64,000 nt of DNA from Acutalibacter sp. 1XD8-33 (GTDB taxonomy: Bacteria > Bacillota > Clostridia > Oscillospirales > Acutalibacteraceae), in contig NZ_RAZF01000013.1 in the NCBI RefSeq assembly GCF_003612555.1, positions 41,247 through 105,246 on the forward strand, given 5' to 3'. How positions within the stretch are numbered: the stretch's first letter is position 1; every line of letters starts with the position of its first letter. The notes under the pieces were generated by a model. That model saw nothing but the letters and a program-made list of their open reading frames with translations, had not been told where the DNA came from and made no database searches. The translations under genes and the position numbers were made by a program. This document shows positions 51,471-60,569 of the stretch, in pieces.

Positions 51471-52769
51471 ATGGACATTTTTGAAAAACTGGAAATCCTC
51501 ACGGACGCGGCCAAGTACGACGTGGCCTGCACCTCCAGCGGCGTGGACCGCCCCGCCCAGAAGGGCAAGCTGGGCAATGCCGTCAAGGCCGGAATCTGCC
51601 ACAGCTTCGCCGCGGACGGCCGGTGCATCTCCCTTCTGAAGGTGCTTATGAGCAACGACTGCGCCTTCGACTGCACCTACTGCGTGAACCGCCGGTCCCA
51701 GGACTGCCGCCGGACCACCTTCACCCCCCAGGAGCTGTGCCGGCTCACCATGGAGTTCTACCGCCGCAACTACATCGAGGGGCTCTTCCTCTCCTCCGCC
51801 GTGGTGAAAAACCCGGACTACACCTGCGAGCTCATGCTCACCGCCCTGAAGGCCCTGCGGGAGGACTACGGCTTCTGGGGCTACGTCCACGTGAAGGCCA
51901 TCCCCGGGGCCAGCCCCCGGCTCACCGAAAAGCTGGGCCTCTACGCCGACCGGATGAGCGTGAACATCGAGCTGCCCTCCGGCCAGAGCCTGAAAACCCT
52001 GGCCCCCCAGAAGAGCAAGGAGAAGATTCTGGCCCCCATGGGGCAGATCCGGGACGGCATCGCCCAGAACAGCAAGGAGATCGTCCGCTATAAGGCCGCG
52101 CCCCGGTTCGTCCCGGCGGGGCAGTCCACCCAGATGATCATCGGCGCCAGCCCGGAGACCGACCGGCAGATTCTGGCTCTCACGGAAGGCCTCTACAAGA
52201 TCTACCGGCTGAAGCGGGTGTTCTTCTCCGCCTACATGCCCGTGGTGGCGGACCGGGCCCTCCCCGCCCTGAACACGCCCCCGCCCCTGCTGCGGGAGCA
52301 CAGGCTCTATCAGGCGGACTGGCTCCTGCGGTTCTACGGCTTCTCCGCCGGGGAGATTCTGGACGACGAGAACCCGGACTTCAACCCCCTGCTGGATCCC
52401 AAGTGCAACTGGGCCGTGCGCCACATGGAGCATTTCCCGGTGGAGGTGAACACCGCCCCCTACGAGATGCTGCTGCGGGTGCCGGGGATCGGGGTGAAGA
52501 GTGCCATGCGGATCCGGGCCGCCCGGCGGCAGGGCCGGTTGGACTTCGACGGTCTGAAAAAGCTGGGCGTGGTGCTCAAGCGGGCCCGGTATTTCATTGT
52601 GTGCGGCGGAAAGAGCGCCTCGCCCCTGCCCATGGACAACCCCGCCGTGATCGCCGGAGCTATCAGCGAGCGGGGGCTGGGTCAGCAAAAAATGGAGCCG
52701 CCGGAGCAGCTCTCGCTCTTCAGCCCCACAAGGGAGGATGGTGTAAAATGCTTGACAGGACAAATCTAG
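51471..52769 (+). CDS. radical SAM protein, putative DNA modification/repair (TIGR03916-like)
   Basis: A 432-residue radical-SAM enzyme with the cluster motif Cys64-x3-Cys68-x2-Cys71 (SNDCAFDCTYCVNRRS). Downstream are KAIPGASPRLTEKLG and MSVNIELPSG, as in elongator-like radical-SAM barrels, and a helix-hairpin-helix LLRVPGIGVKSAMRIRAAR near residue 335 that suggests nucleic-acid binding. In other genomes this family is next to a protein of the TIGR03915 type and a uracil-DNA glycosylase. The next gene overlaps its end by 22 bases. Reaction unknown. Confidence 0.88.
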   Translation: MDIFEKLEILTDAAKYDVACTSSGVDRPAQKGKLGNAVKAGICHSFAADGRCISLLKVLMSNDCAFDCTYCVNRRSQDCRRTTFTPQELCRLTMEFYRRNYIEGLFLSSAVVKNPDYTCELMLTALKALREDYGFWGYVHVKAIPGASPRLTEKLGLYADRMSVNIELPSGQSLKTLAPQKSKEKILAPMGQIRDGIAQNSKEIVRYKAAPRFVPAGQSTQMIIGASPETDRQILALTEGLYKIYRLKRVFFSAYMPVVADRALPALNTPPPLLREHRLYQADWLLRFYGFSAGEILDDENPDFNPLLDPKCNWAVRHMEHFPVEVNTAPYEMLLRVPGIGVKSAMRIRAARRQGRLDFDGLKKLGVVLKRARYFIVCGGKSASPLPMDNPAVIAGAISERGLGQQKMEPPEQLSLFSPTREDGVKCLTGQI

Positions 52770-53515
52770 TCTACCGCTACGACGGAAGCTACCAGGGCTT
52801 CCTCTGCTGCGTGGCGGAGTGCTTTGCGGACAAGCGCCTGCCCCAGGGTGTCCAGCCTTTGGACGAGCCCCAGGCCACCCTGTTCAGCATCAAGGTGGTA
52901 GAAACCCGGCCGGAGCTGGCCCGGCGGGTGGAGAAGTCTCTTGTCCAGAGAATCTCCCCGGAGGCCCACCGGATGGTACGGGACGGCTTTCTCACCTGCA
53001 TGGAGGACAAGGAGCTGCGGCTGATCCGCTTCATCCTGCTGGGCTACCAACATGGAGCCAAAGTGACGGGAATGACCGTGAACGACGACGTCCACGCGGT
53101 AAACAAAGCCCTGCTTTACCTGAAAAATGAAGCCCACTACCATGTGGAGTTCATCCGCTTCGCGGACTGCGGGGGCTTTCTGGCGGCTATGATCACGCCC
53201 AATAATATGGTGCTGCCTCTTATTGTGGGCCATTTTTGCGAACGGTTTAATACGGAGAACTTCGTGATCTTCGATAAAAGCCACGGCATGGGATTTGTCT
53301 ATCAGACAGGAGAGCGGCCCTGCCGGGAGTTTTTCTATGCGGACAGCCTGGAGCTGCCAGAGCCCAGCGAAGAGGAAGAAAAATTCCGGAACCTATGGCG
53401 GCTCTTTTATGATACCATTGCCGTAGAGGGGCGGATCAACCACAAGCTCCGCCGGGGAAACATGCCCATGCGCTATTGGCCCAACATGACGGAGTTCCAG
53501 AGAGATCCTGACTAA
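52748..53515 (+). CDS. TIGR03915/DUF4130-type partner of the radical SAM protein
   Basis: A 255-residue soluble protein with YRYDGSYQGFLCCVAECF at the N-terminus and RYWPNMTEFQ at the C-terminus, the pattern of the SAM-linked DUF4130 family. In many bacteria it is fused to a UDG-type uracil glycosylase; here that domain is absent. It overlaps the radical SAM gene by 22 bases, so translation is coupled. A role in repair of a specific base lesion is likely by association only. A terminator follows. Confidence 0.85.
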   Translation: MLDRTNLVYRYDGSYQGFLCCVAECFADKRLPQGVQPLDEPQATLFSIKVVETRPELARRVEKSLVQRISPEAHRMVRDGFLTCMEDKELRLIRFILLGYQHGAKVTGMTVNDDVHAVNKALLYLKNEAHYHVEFIRFADCGGFLAAMITPNNMVLPLIVGHFCERFNTENFVIFDKSHGMGFVYQTGERPCREFFYADSLELPEPSEEEEKFRNLWRLFYDTIAVEGRINHKLRRGNMPMRYWPNMTEFQRDPD

Positions 53516-53527
53516 AAGAACCGTATT

Positions 53528-53562
53528 CACAGCCTGTAATTACAGGCTGTGTGGCTTTTTCA
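53528..53562 (+). terminator. rho-independent terminator
   Basis: A perfect 24-base palindrome with arms CACAGCCTGTAA (53528-53539) and TTACAGGCTGTG is followed by TGGCTTTTT. It closes the radical SAM pair. The left flank AGAACCGTATTCACAGCC also resembles the IS5-type end at 16668. Confidence 0.75.
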
Positions 53563-53745
53563 GACCTGCCACAGCTGATTTTATTATGACGGCTGGAGTG
53601 AAACTCTGCGGTCCCGCAATATGCTATAGGCTTTGATAGTGTATTGAGTCCCGCCTGCCGGAGGCCTGCCCAGCAAGAAAGGCCTTCTCCGGAGCATCCG
53701 GAGCATATAGTAAACGCACTTTATGGGGTTCAAGCCACGTTTTAC
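53563..53745. other. intergenic stretch with decayed repeat
   Basis: TGCCGGAGGCC near 53660 and an AAGGCCTTCTCCGGAG inverted segment are remnants of the mosaic repeats. No gene is present. Confidence 0.45.
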
Positions 53746-53774
53746 TTGCGGTTTTGCGGATTAAGTGGTATAAT
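53746..53774 (+). promoter_or_regulatory. promoter of rlmB
   Basis: TTGCGG (53746-53751) and TATAAT (53769-53774) with a 17-bp spacer; the -35 matches three or four consensus bases. Confidence 0.6.
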
Positions 53775-53886
53775 AGCAATGATTACCTCGATAGTGGGAA
53801 AAAGGGGCTGAGATGCGCGGGCATGTATATTTCCCGCCAGGTATACCCAATCTGAAAAATAAAAATCCCAAAAGGGGATGTTTCTT

Positions 53887-54639
53887 TTGGAAAACCGTGA
53901 AAAAGTCTATGGGGAAGGAATCATTGCCGGGCGGAATCCGGTCGCCGAAGCCCTGCGTTCCGGGCGGGCGATTGATTCCCTCTACGTAGCCAAGGGCCAG
54001 CGCCAGGACGGAGGTCTGTCTGCCAAAGCTAGGAAGGCCGGGATTCCCATCAAAGAGGTTGACGCCCGCAAGCTGGACCATATGTGTAACGGCGCGAACC
54101 ACCAGGGCGTTCTGGCGGTAGCCGCCGCCAAAGAGTACGCCACTGTGGAGGATATGCTGGCTTTGGCTGAAGCCCGGGGAGAGCCCCCGCTGCTTCTGGT
54201 CTGCGACGGCCTGGAGGACCCCCACAACCTGGGCGCTGTACTCCGGGGCGCGGAATGCGCCGGGGCCCATGGGGTGATTATCCCCAAGCGGCGGAGCGTA
54301 GGCCTGACCTATGCGGTGGCAAAGGCCTCCGCGGGAGCGGTGGAATACGTTCCCGTAGCCCGGGCGCAAAATCTGGCTGTTCTGGCAGAGGAATTAAAAA
54401 AGCGCGGACTTTGGATCTTCGCGGCGGACATGGACGGCCAGCCCTGGTGCCAGGCGGACTTTACAGGCCCCACAGCCATTGTAATCGGGTCAGAGGGAAA
54501 GGGCGTCAGCCGGCTGGTCAAAGAAAAGGCGGACTTTGTGGTTTCGCTGCCGGTTCGGGGCAGGGTGAACTCCCTGAACGCCTCGGTGGCGGCAGGAATT
54601 CTGTGCTATGAAGCCGTCCGCCAGCGCGGGTTGCGCTGA
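53887..54639 (+). CDS. rlmB: 23S rRNA/tRNA 2'-O-methyltransferase, SpoU/TrmH family
   Basis: A 250-residue SPOUT methyltransferase. The N-terminal substrate-binding domain begins YGEGIIAGRNPVAEALR; the knotted C-terminal domain has motif 1 DGLEDPHNLGAVLRGAECAG, motif 2 IVIGSEGKGVSRL and motif 3 LPVRGRVNSLNASVAAGI. RlmB methylates G2251 in 23S rRNA; other members act on tRNA. Start chosen at TTG 53887 because AAAGGGG ends one base before the ATG at 53878 but ten bases before the TTG. Confidence 0.88.
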   Translation: MENREKVYGEGIIAGRNPVAEALRSGRAIDSLYVAKGQRQDGGLSAKARKAGIPIKEVDARKLDHMCNGANHQGVLAVAAAKEYATVEDMLALAEARGEPPLLLVCDGLEDPHNLGAVLRGAECAGAHGVIIPKRRSVGLTYAVAKASAGAVEYVPVARAQNLAVLAEELKKRGLWIFAADMDGQPWCQADFTGPTAIVIGSEGKGVSRLVKEKADFVVSLPVRGRVNSLNASVAAGILCYEAVRQRGLR

Positions 54640-54747
54640 GTTTGGCTCCATACGGCGCGCGGCGCGGCTTTTGCCACCTTTGCGGCCACAAGCAAGCCGT
54701 GTTCAAGAAAGTTTCGGCCATACCCAGAAAGGAAAGTGGTCATCAAC

Positions 54748-57700
54748 ATGAAAGATGATTTTACCTTGGAAGATATCCTGGAGGAACAGCGTCTGGAGCG
54801 GGAAAAGGCCCAGGCTGCCGGTCGAGAAAGACCGCTGCCGGAAGGCGTGGAATATGTAGAAGTAGAACCCGATCTGGAGGAGGCTTCTTTTTCCTATCCT
54901 CAGGCGGCGGCCACTGGCACACGGGAGGAACAGCCCGCGCCAGTCTATGAGGAGCCGTCCGTTCCTTCCCCGCCCATCCAGGACCAAACTCCTCCCCAGC
55001 GAGAGGACGAGCCCGCCCCGGAAGAGCCGGAAGGGAAGAAAAAGAAGAAAAAGCGCTGGGGCCTGTTCGGCCGGAAGAAAAAGGTCCCGGATTTCGATGA
55101 GAACGAGGACGACATGTACTATGGCATCCAGCTGAAGCCTATTGACGAATACCGGCTGGATGGAGACACCCCTCCTTTGGGGGAAGAGGGCTACAAGGCT
55201 TTGTTCGACGATTCCCAGGCCATTGACGACGAGGTAGAGGAGAATTTCCAGCGGCTGCAGAAGGAGCGCCGCCGTCGGGTGGCAGAGGCGGTACAGAGCG
55301 CCGGGATGGACGAGCAGCAGGTGGCGGACGAGTTCGGCGTGGTGGCTCCCATGCCGGTGACGCCCTTTGCCGCCGATCCCTACGCCAGGCAGCACGGATT
55401 GGACCCGGAAGGCGCTCAGACCCAGGCCGGGCTCTCCGACCTGCAAAAGGCCATGTTGGAAACCTCTGACCAGACCATGGAGATCAAGCTGAACGTGCTG
55501 AACAGCACCATGGAGCTGCAAAGCCTGCGGGACGCCCAGCCGGTCAGCGATGAAACAGTGGACCGGATCCTCGCTTCCGCTCCTGCTGAGCCCCCGGTCT
55601 ATCAGGAACAACCCCAGGTTCAGCGTGAGGAGCCATACGTGCCGGAGGAGATCTATCAGGAGCTGCTGCCGGAGAAGCCGGCCCAGTCGGAATACGGAGA
55701 GTATCCAGAGCCTATTTATGAAGAGGACGATCAAGCCTCCTATGCGGAGCCTCAGGCCTATACCCCCGCCCCGCTGGAAGAATATCCGGAATATGAGGAA
55801 TACCGGGAGGAGCCCGGCTATCCGGCCGAAGGGCAATCCCTTCCCGCTTATCCCCAGGAAGGGCCCCAGTATGAGCGGCAGGAGCCTGAACTTCCCATGG
55901 GCAGCGGGACGATACCCGTATACCAAGAGGCCTCTTCCTCAGAGTCTCCGCCGGTTCAGGCCGCCGGGCCCGGAAGGGAATACCCCCGTGTCCAGGAGTA
56001 TCAGGAGCAGCCCACAGTTCGCCCGTCCCAAGAGCCTGTTCCCGCCCGCACCATCGAGATGCCCAAATCTGCCATCGAAAAAGAGCTGGAGGCCGCGCAG
56101 GCTTCAAAAGGTCCGACGGCAGAGCCGCCAAAACCCGCGCCCCCGCCCAGACCGGTCCATGAGGTGCCTTATGTAGAGGACATCTTCCAGTACCGCTCCC
56201 GGAATATCTCCACCCATATCATCAACGCGGATGTGCTGCAAAGCGCCCTGCTTTCTGAGTCGGAGAGCCTACAGCGGCACCGGGACGCCATGCAGGCAAA
56301 ACAGGCCCCCCGCAAACGGGTAAAAAGGCCCCGGCCCGAGGAAGCGGCCGAGACGGCGGCTCAGGAGCAGAGCCCCAGAAAGGGCGCGGAAGAGTCCATC
56401 GAGGATTACACTGGTCCAGAGGATGCCCGCTCTATCTCCAACGAGCTGCGGGGAGAAATGCGGGAGCTGTCCCTGCGGCTGATGATTACCGGGGTGTGCA
56501 CCGTGCTGCTGGCCCTAGTGAGCCTGATCTGCCGCAGCCGGTTCTCTCTCAAGGAGAGCGGAGGCAGCTGGCCTTTAGCCTATGTAATCCTCACGCTGGT
56601 ATTCCTCATCGTGGCTGCCGGAGTGTGCTACAAAACGGTTGGAAACGGCTTGAAAGCGCTGTTTTCCGCCAAGGCCAATTCCGACAGCGGCGTCGCGGTG
56701 GCTGTGCTGGCGGTACTGGTACAGACCGTGACTTCCCTGTTTTTCCGGGACCAGCTGGTGGAGGCCGGCCTTCATCTCTATGCCGCCGTGGCGTCGGCGC
56801 TGCTCTTTGTGAACGCGGCGGGCAAGCTCACTATGATCCGGCGGATTCACAGCAATTTCCGGTTTGTCACTTCCCGAGAGCAGAAATACGGCGTCCAGCT
56901 CTATGATGACTATAACACCTCCTTGAAAATGACCAAGGACTGCGTAGCAGAGAAACCCCTCGTCGCTTACCAGTGCAGGGCAGGGTTTTTAAAACGCTTC
57001 TTGGAACTCTCCTACACACCGGACCCCTCGGAGGCCTCCTCTCAGCTTATGGCTCCTCTTGGGCTGATTTCCTCTCTGGTGTTATGCATCGCCACGCTGT
57101 TAATTACCCGGAACGTGCCCACCGCTATCGGGGCTTTCTCGGCAGCCTGCTGCGCCTGTGTGGCAGCGGGAAATATGCTCTCGGTGAACCTCCCCATTAG
57201 CAATATGTGCAAGACAGTGCGCCGGGCCGGCGGCATGGCCGTGGGGTATGAGGCGGTGGACAAGCTGGGCGACGTAAACGCTGTGATTGCCGACGCTGGG
57301 GAACTCTTTCCCACAGGCACGGTGGTGCTCGCGGGCATCAAAACCTTTGGCAGCAAGGTAATGGCCGAAGATGGAATTATGGCTGCCTCCGCCCTGATGA
57401 AGGAAGTGGGCGGTCCACTCTCTGGGGTATTCGACCAGGTGATCAGCGAGAACGAGGACGCGCTGCCCCAGGTGGAAAAGTACGCCTATGAGGCAGGAGG
57501 CGGCGTTGTGGGCCGGGTAGACGGCCAGACCATATATATCGGCGGGCGGGGGCTGCTGATCAACCACCGGCTGGAAGCTCCCAGCCGGGAGGAAGAAACC
57601 CAGTATGCCTCCGGCAACAAAAACATCATCTATATCGCGGTGGACGCGGACGTGGTGGCCATGCTGGTCTTGACCTATGCCGCAGACCGCCGCCGGAAGA

Positions 57701-58125
57701 ACGAGCTTCAGCGCCTGGAGGACAGCGGAATCAGCGTGCTGGTCCGCACCACAGACCCCAACGTGACGGTGGGGCTGGTTTCCCGGCTGTTTGGGATCGA
57801 CTCCGCCAGTGTGGGCATTCTGGACGGCCAGCTGGGCGAGATTGCCCGACAGCTGACTCAGGAGACGGCTCCTAGAGCCGACGCCGTCGCGGCCACAAAG
57901 GGCCGGATGGAGTCCATGATGAGCCTGATCGCCGCCTGTGTGGAGCAGAAGCGCATGGCGGGCGTCTTGGTGGCGATCCAGACCGCCGCACTGATTTTAG
58001 GCTTTGTGCTGGTGGCTTTCCTGTCCTGCTTTGGGTTTATCCGGCAGCTTTCCGCTTTTCTGCTGTTCGGCTTTGAGATGTTCTGGGTGGCGGTTTTGGT
58101 GCTGCTGCCCAAGCTCCGGCGGTAA
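54748..58125 (+). CDS. large membrane protein resembling a degenerate P1B-type ATPase
   Basis: A 1125-residue protein. Residues 1-570 are hydrophilic, rich in Glu, Pro, Gln and Tyr, with basic patches (KKKKKRWGLFGRKKK), likely disordered and cytoplasmic. About 577-800 hold six membrane helices, and two more lie at about 1070-1120: an eight-helix P1B layout. Cys801-Cys-Ala-Cys804 stands where heavy-metal pumps have CPC. Then YEAVDKLGDVNAVIADAGELFPTG aligns with the ...DTVVFDKTGTLT region: Asp849 is present but KTGT is lost. Near 1000-1005 RTTDPN replaces TGDN, and there is no TGE. It is probably not a pump. Ribosome site AAAGGAAAG. Follows rlmB. Confidence 0.75.
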   Translation: MKDDFTLEDILEEQRLEREKAQAAGRERPLPEGVEYVEVEPDLEEASFSYPQAAATGTREEQPAPVYEEPSVPSPPIQDQTPPQREDEPAPEEPEGKKKKKKRWGLFGRKKKVPDFDENEDDMYYGIQLKPIDEYRLDGDTPPLGEEGYKALFDDSQAIDDEVEENFQRLQKERRRRVAEAVQSAGMDEQQVADEFGVVAPMPVTPFAADPYARQHGLDPEGAQTQAGLSDLQKAMLETSDQTMEIKLNVLNSTMELQSLRDAQPVSDETVDRILASAPAEPPVYQEQPQVQREEPYVPEEIYQELLPEKPAQSEYGEYPEPIYEEDDQASYAEPQAYTPAPLEEYPEYEEYREEPGYPAEGQSLPAYPQEGPQYERQEPELPMGSGTIPVYQEASSSESPPVQAAGPGREYPRVQEYQEQPTVRPSQEPVPARTIEMPKSAIEKELEAAQASKGPTAEPPKPAPPPRPVHEVPYVEDIFQYRSRNISTHIINADVLQSALLSESESLQRHRDAMQAKQAPRKRVKRPRPEEAAETAAQEQSPRKGAEESIEDYTGPEDARSISNELRGEMRELSLRLMITGVCTVLLALVSLICRSRFSLKESGGSWPLAYVILTLVFLIVAAGVCYKTVGNGLKALFSAKANSDSGVAVAVLAVLVQTVTSLFFRDQLVEAGLHLYAAVASALLFVNAAGKLTMIRRIHSNFRFVTSREQKYGVQLYDDYNTSLKMTKDCVAEKPLVAYQCRAGFLKRFLELSYTPDPSEASSQLMAPLGLISSLVLCIATLLITRNVPTAIGAFSAACCACVAAGNMLSVNLPISNMCKTVRRAGGMAVGYEAVDKLGDVNAVIADAGELFPTGTVVLAGIKTFGSKVMAEDGIMAASALMKEVGGPLSGVFDQVISENEDALPQVEKYAYEAGGGVVGRVDGQTIYIGGRGLLINHRLEAPSREEETQYASGNKNIIYIAVDADVVAMLVLTYAADRRRKNELQRLEDSGISVLVRTTDPNVTVGLVSRLFGIDSASVGILDGQLGEIARQLTQETAPRADAVAATKGRMESMMSLIAACVEQKRMAGVLVAIQTAALILGFVLVAFLSCFGFIRQLSAFLLFGFEMFWVAVLVLLPKLRR

Positions 58126-58170
58126 ATAGCAGCGTTTCAATAAGAAAGGCTTTCTCCTGAGATATCGTTA

Positions 58171-58256
58171 ACGCAGTTCAAAAGAGGTACTTTACCTCTT
58201 TTGAACCAGGCGGCGTAGCCGCCCAGCTTGAAATCGGGAAATACCGATTTCAAGTG
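58171..58256 (-). repeat. three-hairpin intergenic element, reverse copy
   Basis: Three consecutive hairpins: TTCAAAAGAGGT/ACCTCTTTTGAA (58177-58205), GGCGGCGTAGCCGCC (58209-58223) and CTTGAAATCGG/CCGATTTCAAG (58227-58254). The reverse complement aligns with 25936-26005 along its length. Confidence 0.65.
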
Positions 58257-58277
58257 CGTTTACTATTGCAAGCATTA

Positions 58278-58324
58278 AAAATAGGTTACACAAGGTCAAA
58301 CGGCCTGTGTAACCTATTTTTTTG
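58278..58324 (+). terminator. strong rho-independent terminator
   Basis: AAATAGGTTACACA pairs with TGTGTAACCTATTT around a short loop, followed by TTTTTTT. Confidence 0.88.
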
Positions 58325-58364
58325 CAAAGAAATGAGAGAACGACGGAACCGGGGGTGAGAAATC

Positions 58365-58706
58365 ATGTGGAAATACAGATACTTGACATTCGCGGACCGC
58401 AAGCAGATTTCCGCATGGTATCAGTCAAACGACCGTGCGGCAGACGTAGCGGTTCGGCTGGGTATGAGCGTAAAAACGATATACCTTGAATTGAAGCGCG
58501 GGGAAGAAACGGACGAAAGCGGGGCCGTTATGAAAGTATGTTTCCGCCAGCGGAATTTACCTGGACTCACAATCCCCCAATTTCTCAGGACCATTCCGGG
58601 CTTTGATGCGCCGGAGTTGCTCCAACGGCTCCACATCCACAGACTGCGGTACAATGCCAGCAGGAGCTTCCACCTGGAGAGGGAGCGCCCGGCCACCAGG
58701 CTGTAG
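58365..58706 (+). pseudogene. truncated helix-turn-helix protein
   Basis: The first 45 codons (YRYLTFADRKQISAWYQSNDRAADVAVRLGMSVKTIYLELKRG) form the N-terminal HTH of IS30- or ICE-type small proteins, with GGGGGTGAG before the ATG. From about 58530 the translation is unlike any member, so the gene seems fused to unrelated DNA. The opposite strand of 58550-58770 is open and hydrophobic (FFPAVTGMAFEQMTYSLVAGR) but was not recognised. This marks a recombination junction before the aldo/keto reductase. Confidence 0.5.
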
Positions 58707-58773
58707 GTCATCTGCTCAAAGGCCATGCCGGTCACGGCGGGGAAGAACACCGACATACGAAACATGGGCGGAA

Positions 58774-59946
58774 TTAGGTCGATTGCAATGCTTTATTGAA
58801 TTTCCCCAGTACCTCTGGTATGGCGATGCTCTGGGGGCACAGCTTCTCACAGGCCCCACAGCCCAGGCAGGCCGAGGGAAGTTCCTTTTCTTCCATGGCG
58901 TTGAGGGTGAAGCTGAGGGAGCCCAGGCCCTTGTTATAATTTATCTCATTATACATAGAAATCAGCTTTGGAATGTCCAGCCCCTGTGGGCAGGCTTCGC
59001 AGCAGTAGCGGCAGACGGTGCAGGGCACCAGGTCGGCCAGATCGGCCACCACTTTTTGCAGCAGGGCCTTTTCATCGTCCGTAAGTGGGTCATCCTGAGA
59101 GAAGAGCCGCAGGTTTTCCTCCAACTGCTCCATGGTGGTCATGCCGGAGAGTACCACCTGCACTCCGGGCAGGCTCTGCAGGAATCGGAAGGCCCACGCC
59201 GCCATGGAATCCTCCGGACGGGCGGCTTCCAAGAGCTGTTGACAGTCAGGCCGCAGGTTGGCAAGGCTGCCGCCCCGCACCGGCTCCATGACGATCACCG
59301 GGATGCCCCTGCCCTCTAAAAGCCGGTACTTGCTCTTGGCGTCCTGCAGCTCCCAGTCCAGGTAGTTGAGCTGGATCTGCACGAACTCGAAGGTGTCCGG
59401 GTAGTGATCCAAAAACTTCCCGATGGTGTCGGCCCGTCCGTGGGCGGAGAAGCCCAGATGGCGGATCTTCCCGGCTTCTTTCTGCTCCAACAGGTAGCGC
59501 ACCACGCCCAATTCCTCGTTGGTGTAGAAGTCATAGGAGGTCTCGCACAGGTTGTGCAGGAGGTAAAAATCGAAGTAGTCCACGCCGCACTTTTCCAGCT
59601 GCTCCTCAAAAATGGAGGCAATGGACTTCACTTCCTCCCCGGCAAGGTACCCCTGGAACCCCAGCTTGCCGTCCTTGTAATTCATCATGTGCCCCGGCAT
59701 TTTCGAGGCCAAGTACCAGGTGCCCCGGGGGAACTGGCTGAGCACCTTCCCCACAAAGCCCTCGGATTCGCCCCCATGGTAGCGGTAGGCGGTGTCGAAG
59801 TAGTTGACTCCCTGGTGGTAGGCGTGTTCGATGATGGCACGGGCTTTTTCCTGGTCGATGGGCCCGCGCTCGCCTACAGTGGGCAGGCGCATGTTGCCCA
59901 TGCCCAGGGTGGAGAGTTTTAGGTCTTGGAATGGTTTGTACAGCAT
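58774..59946 (-). CDS. aldo/keto reductase with C-terminal 4Fe-4S domain
   Basis: A 390-residue protein. The first 280 residues are an AKR barrel with the catalytic Asp-Tyr-Lys-His set in YFDTAYRYHGG, YLASKMPGH and FYLLHNL. The C-terminal part has CTVCRYCCEACPQG and CLGCGACEKLCPQS, two ferredoxin-like motifs that could hold two 4Fe-4S clusters. Such proteins are common in Clostridia and probably accept electrons from ferredoxin. The ribosome site is GAGGAGGAACCATC. Substrate unknown. Confidence 0.9.
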   Translation of the reverse strand: MLYKPFQDLKLSTLGMGNMRLPTVGERGPIDQEKARAIIEHAYHQGVNYFDTAYRYHGGESEGFVGKVLSQFPRGTWYLASKMPGHMMNYKDGKLGFQGYLAGEEVKSIASIFEEQLEKCGVDYFDFYLLHNLCETSYDFYTNEELGVVRYLLEQKEAGKIRHLGFSAHGRADTIGKFLDHYPDTFEFVQIQLNYLDWELQDAKSKYRLLEGRGIPVIVMEPVRGGSLANLRPDCQQLLEAARPEDSMAAWAFRFLQSLPGVQVVLSGMTTMEQLEENLRLFSQDDPLTDDEKALLQKVVADLADLVPCTVCRYCCEACPQGLDIPKLISMYNEINYNKGLGSLSFTLNAMEEKELPSACLGCGACEKLCPQSIAIPEVLGKFNKALQST

Positions 59947-60000
59947 GATGGTTCCTCCTCGTGGTTTTTATCCATTTTAACATTTAGGGTGCGATCTAGG

Positions 60001-60545
60001 TCAATAGGCATAGGAAAATTCCGAAACATAAACCGCATGTCGTTCCAGTAAGACTGCCTGCTCCGGGACTACAACAAGAATCCGCTCTGGTTTCTCAATA
60101 TTGTTCAAAAGCACCAGCGGGTCGGCGTTAAATGGCGTAGAGTCCGGCGCGTCCACTGTACCCCAATGGGTGCATAGGAGTTTGGTGCTGGGGGAAGCGT
60201 CTGTCAGCTTTATAGCCCCGTCCAAGCCGATATGCCAGTCATTGTCGGAGAATCAAACAGTATCACATTCGGCTGGAGCATTTCCAGATGCTCGGGCAGC
60301 AGGCGGGAATCCCCCGGCAGCCGTACCGTCGGTGTGTCCAGCCAGTAGCCGCAATAGTCCTCACGTTTCCACTCTCGATACTGGTGGTCGGGGAAATCAT
60401 TCTGCCAGTTGTGCCAGGCCGGGGTGGTCGTCAGCTCTACCGGCCCGATGGAGATTTTCTCCCCAATACCATGGCAAGTGCCGGGCAGGCCGTTCTCCCT
60501 CATGGCCTCAGCCACATAACCGGGGGCGTGGTAAGATTTGCACAC
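60001..60545 (-). pseudogene. frameshifted MBL-fold hydrolase, C-terminal part
   Basis: One frame (60545-60213) reads YVAEAMRENGLPGTCHG, GPVELTTTPAWHNWQND and PNVILFDS. A shift near 60245 moves the rest into another frame: DNDWHIGLDGAIKLTDASPSTKLLCTHWGTVDAP. Together they match the C-terminal two thirds of a small metallo-beta-lactamase-fold hydrolase. The N-terminal third with the HxHxDH motif is missing; it is replaced by a flavodoxin fragment. Not functional. Confidence 0.7.
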
Positions 60546-60569
60546 ACCCTTAAGGTGTTGGCAAGTGGG

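Noticed and set aside
53650..53720. tRNA-like fold near the AGGCCTTCTCCGG inverted segment
   Set aside because: No T-loop GGTTCRA or acceptor stem with CCA could be placed; it is better explained as decayed mosaic repeat.
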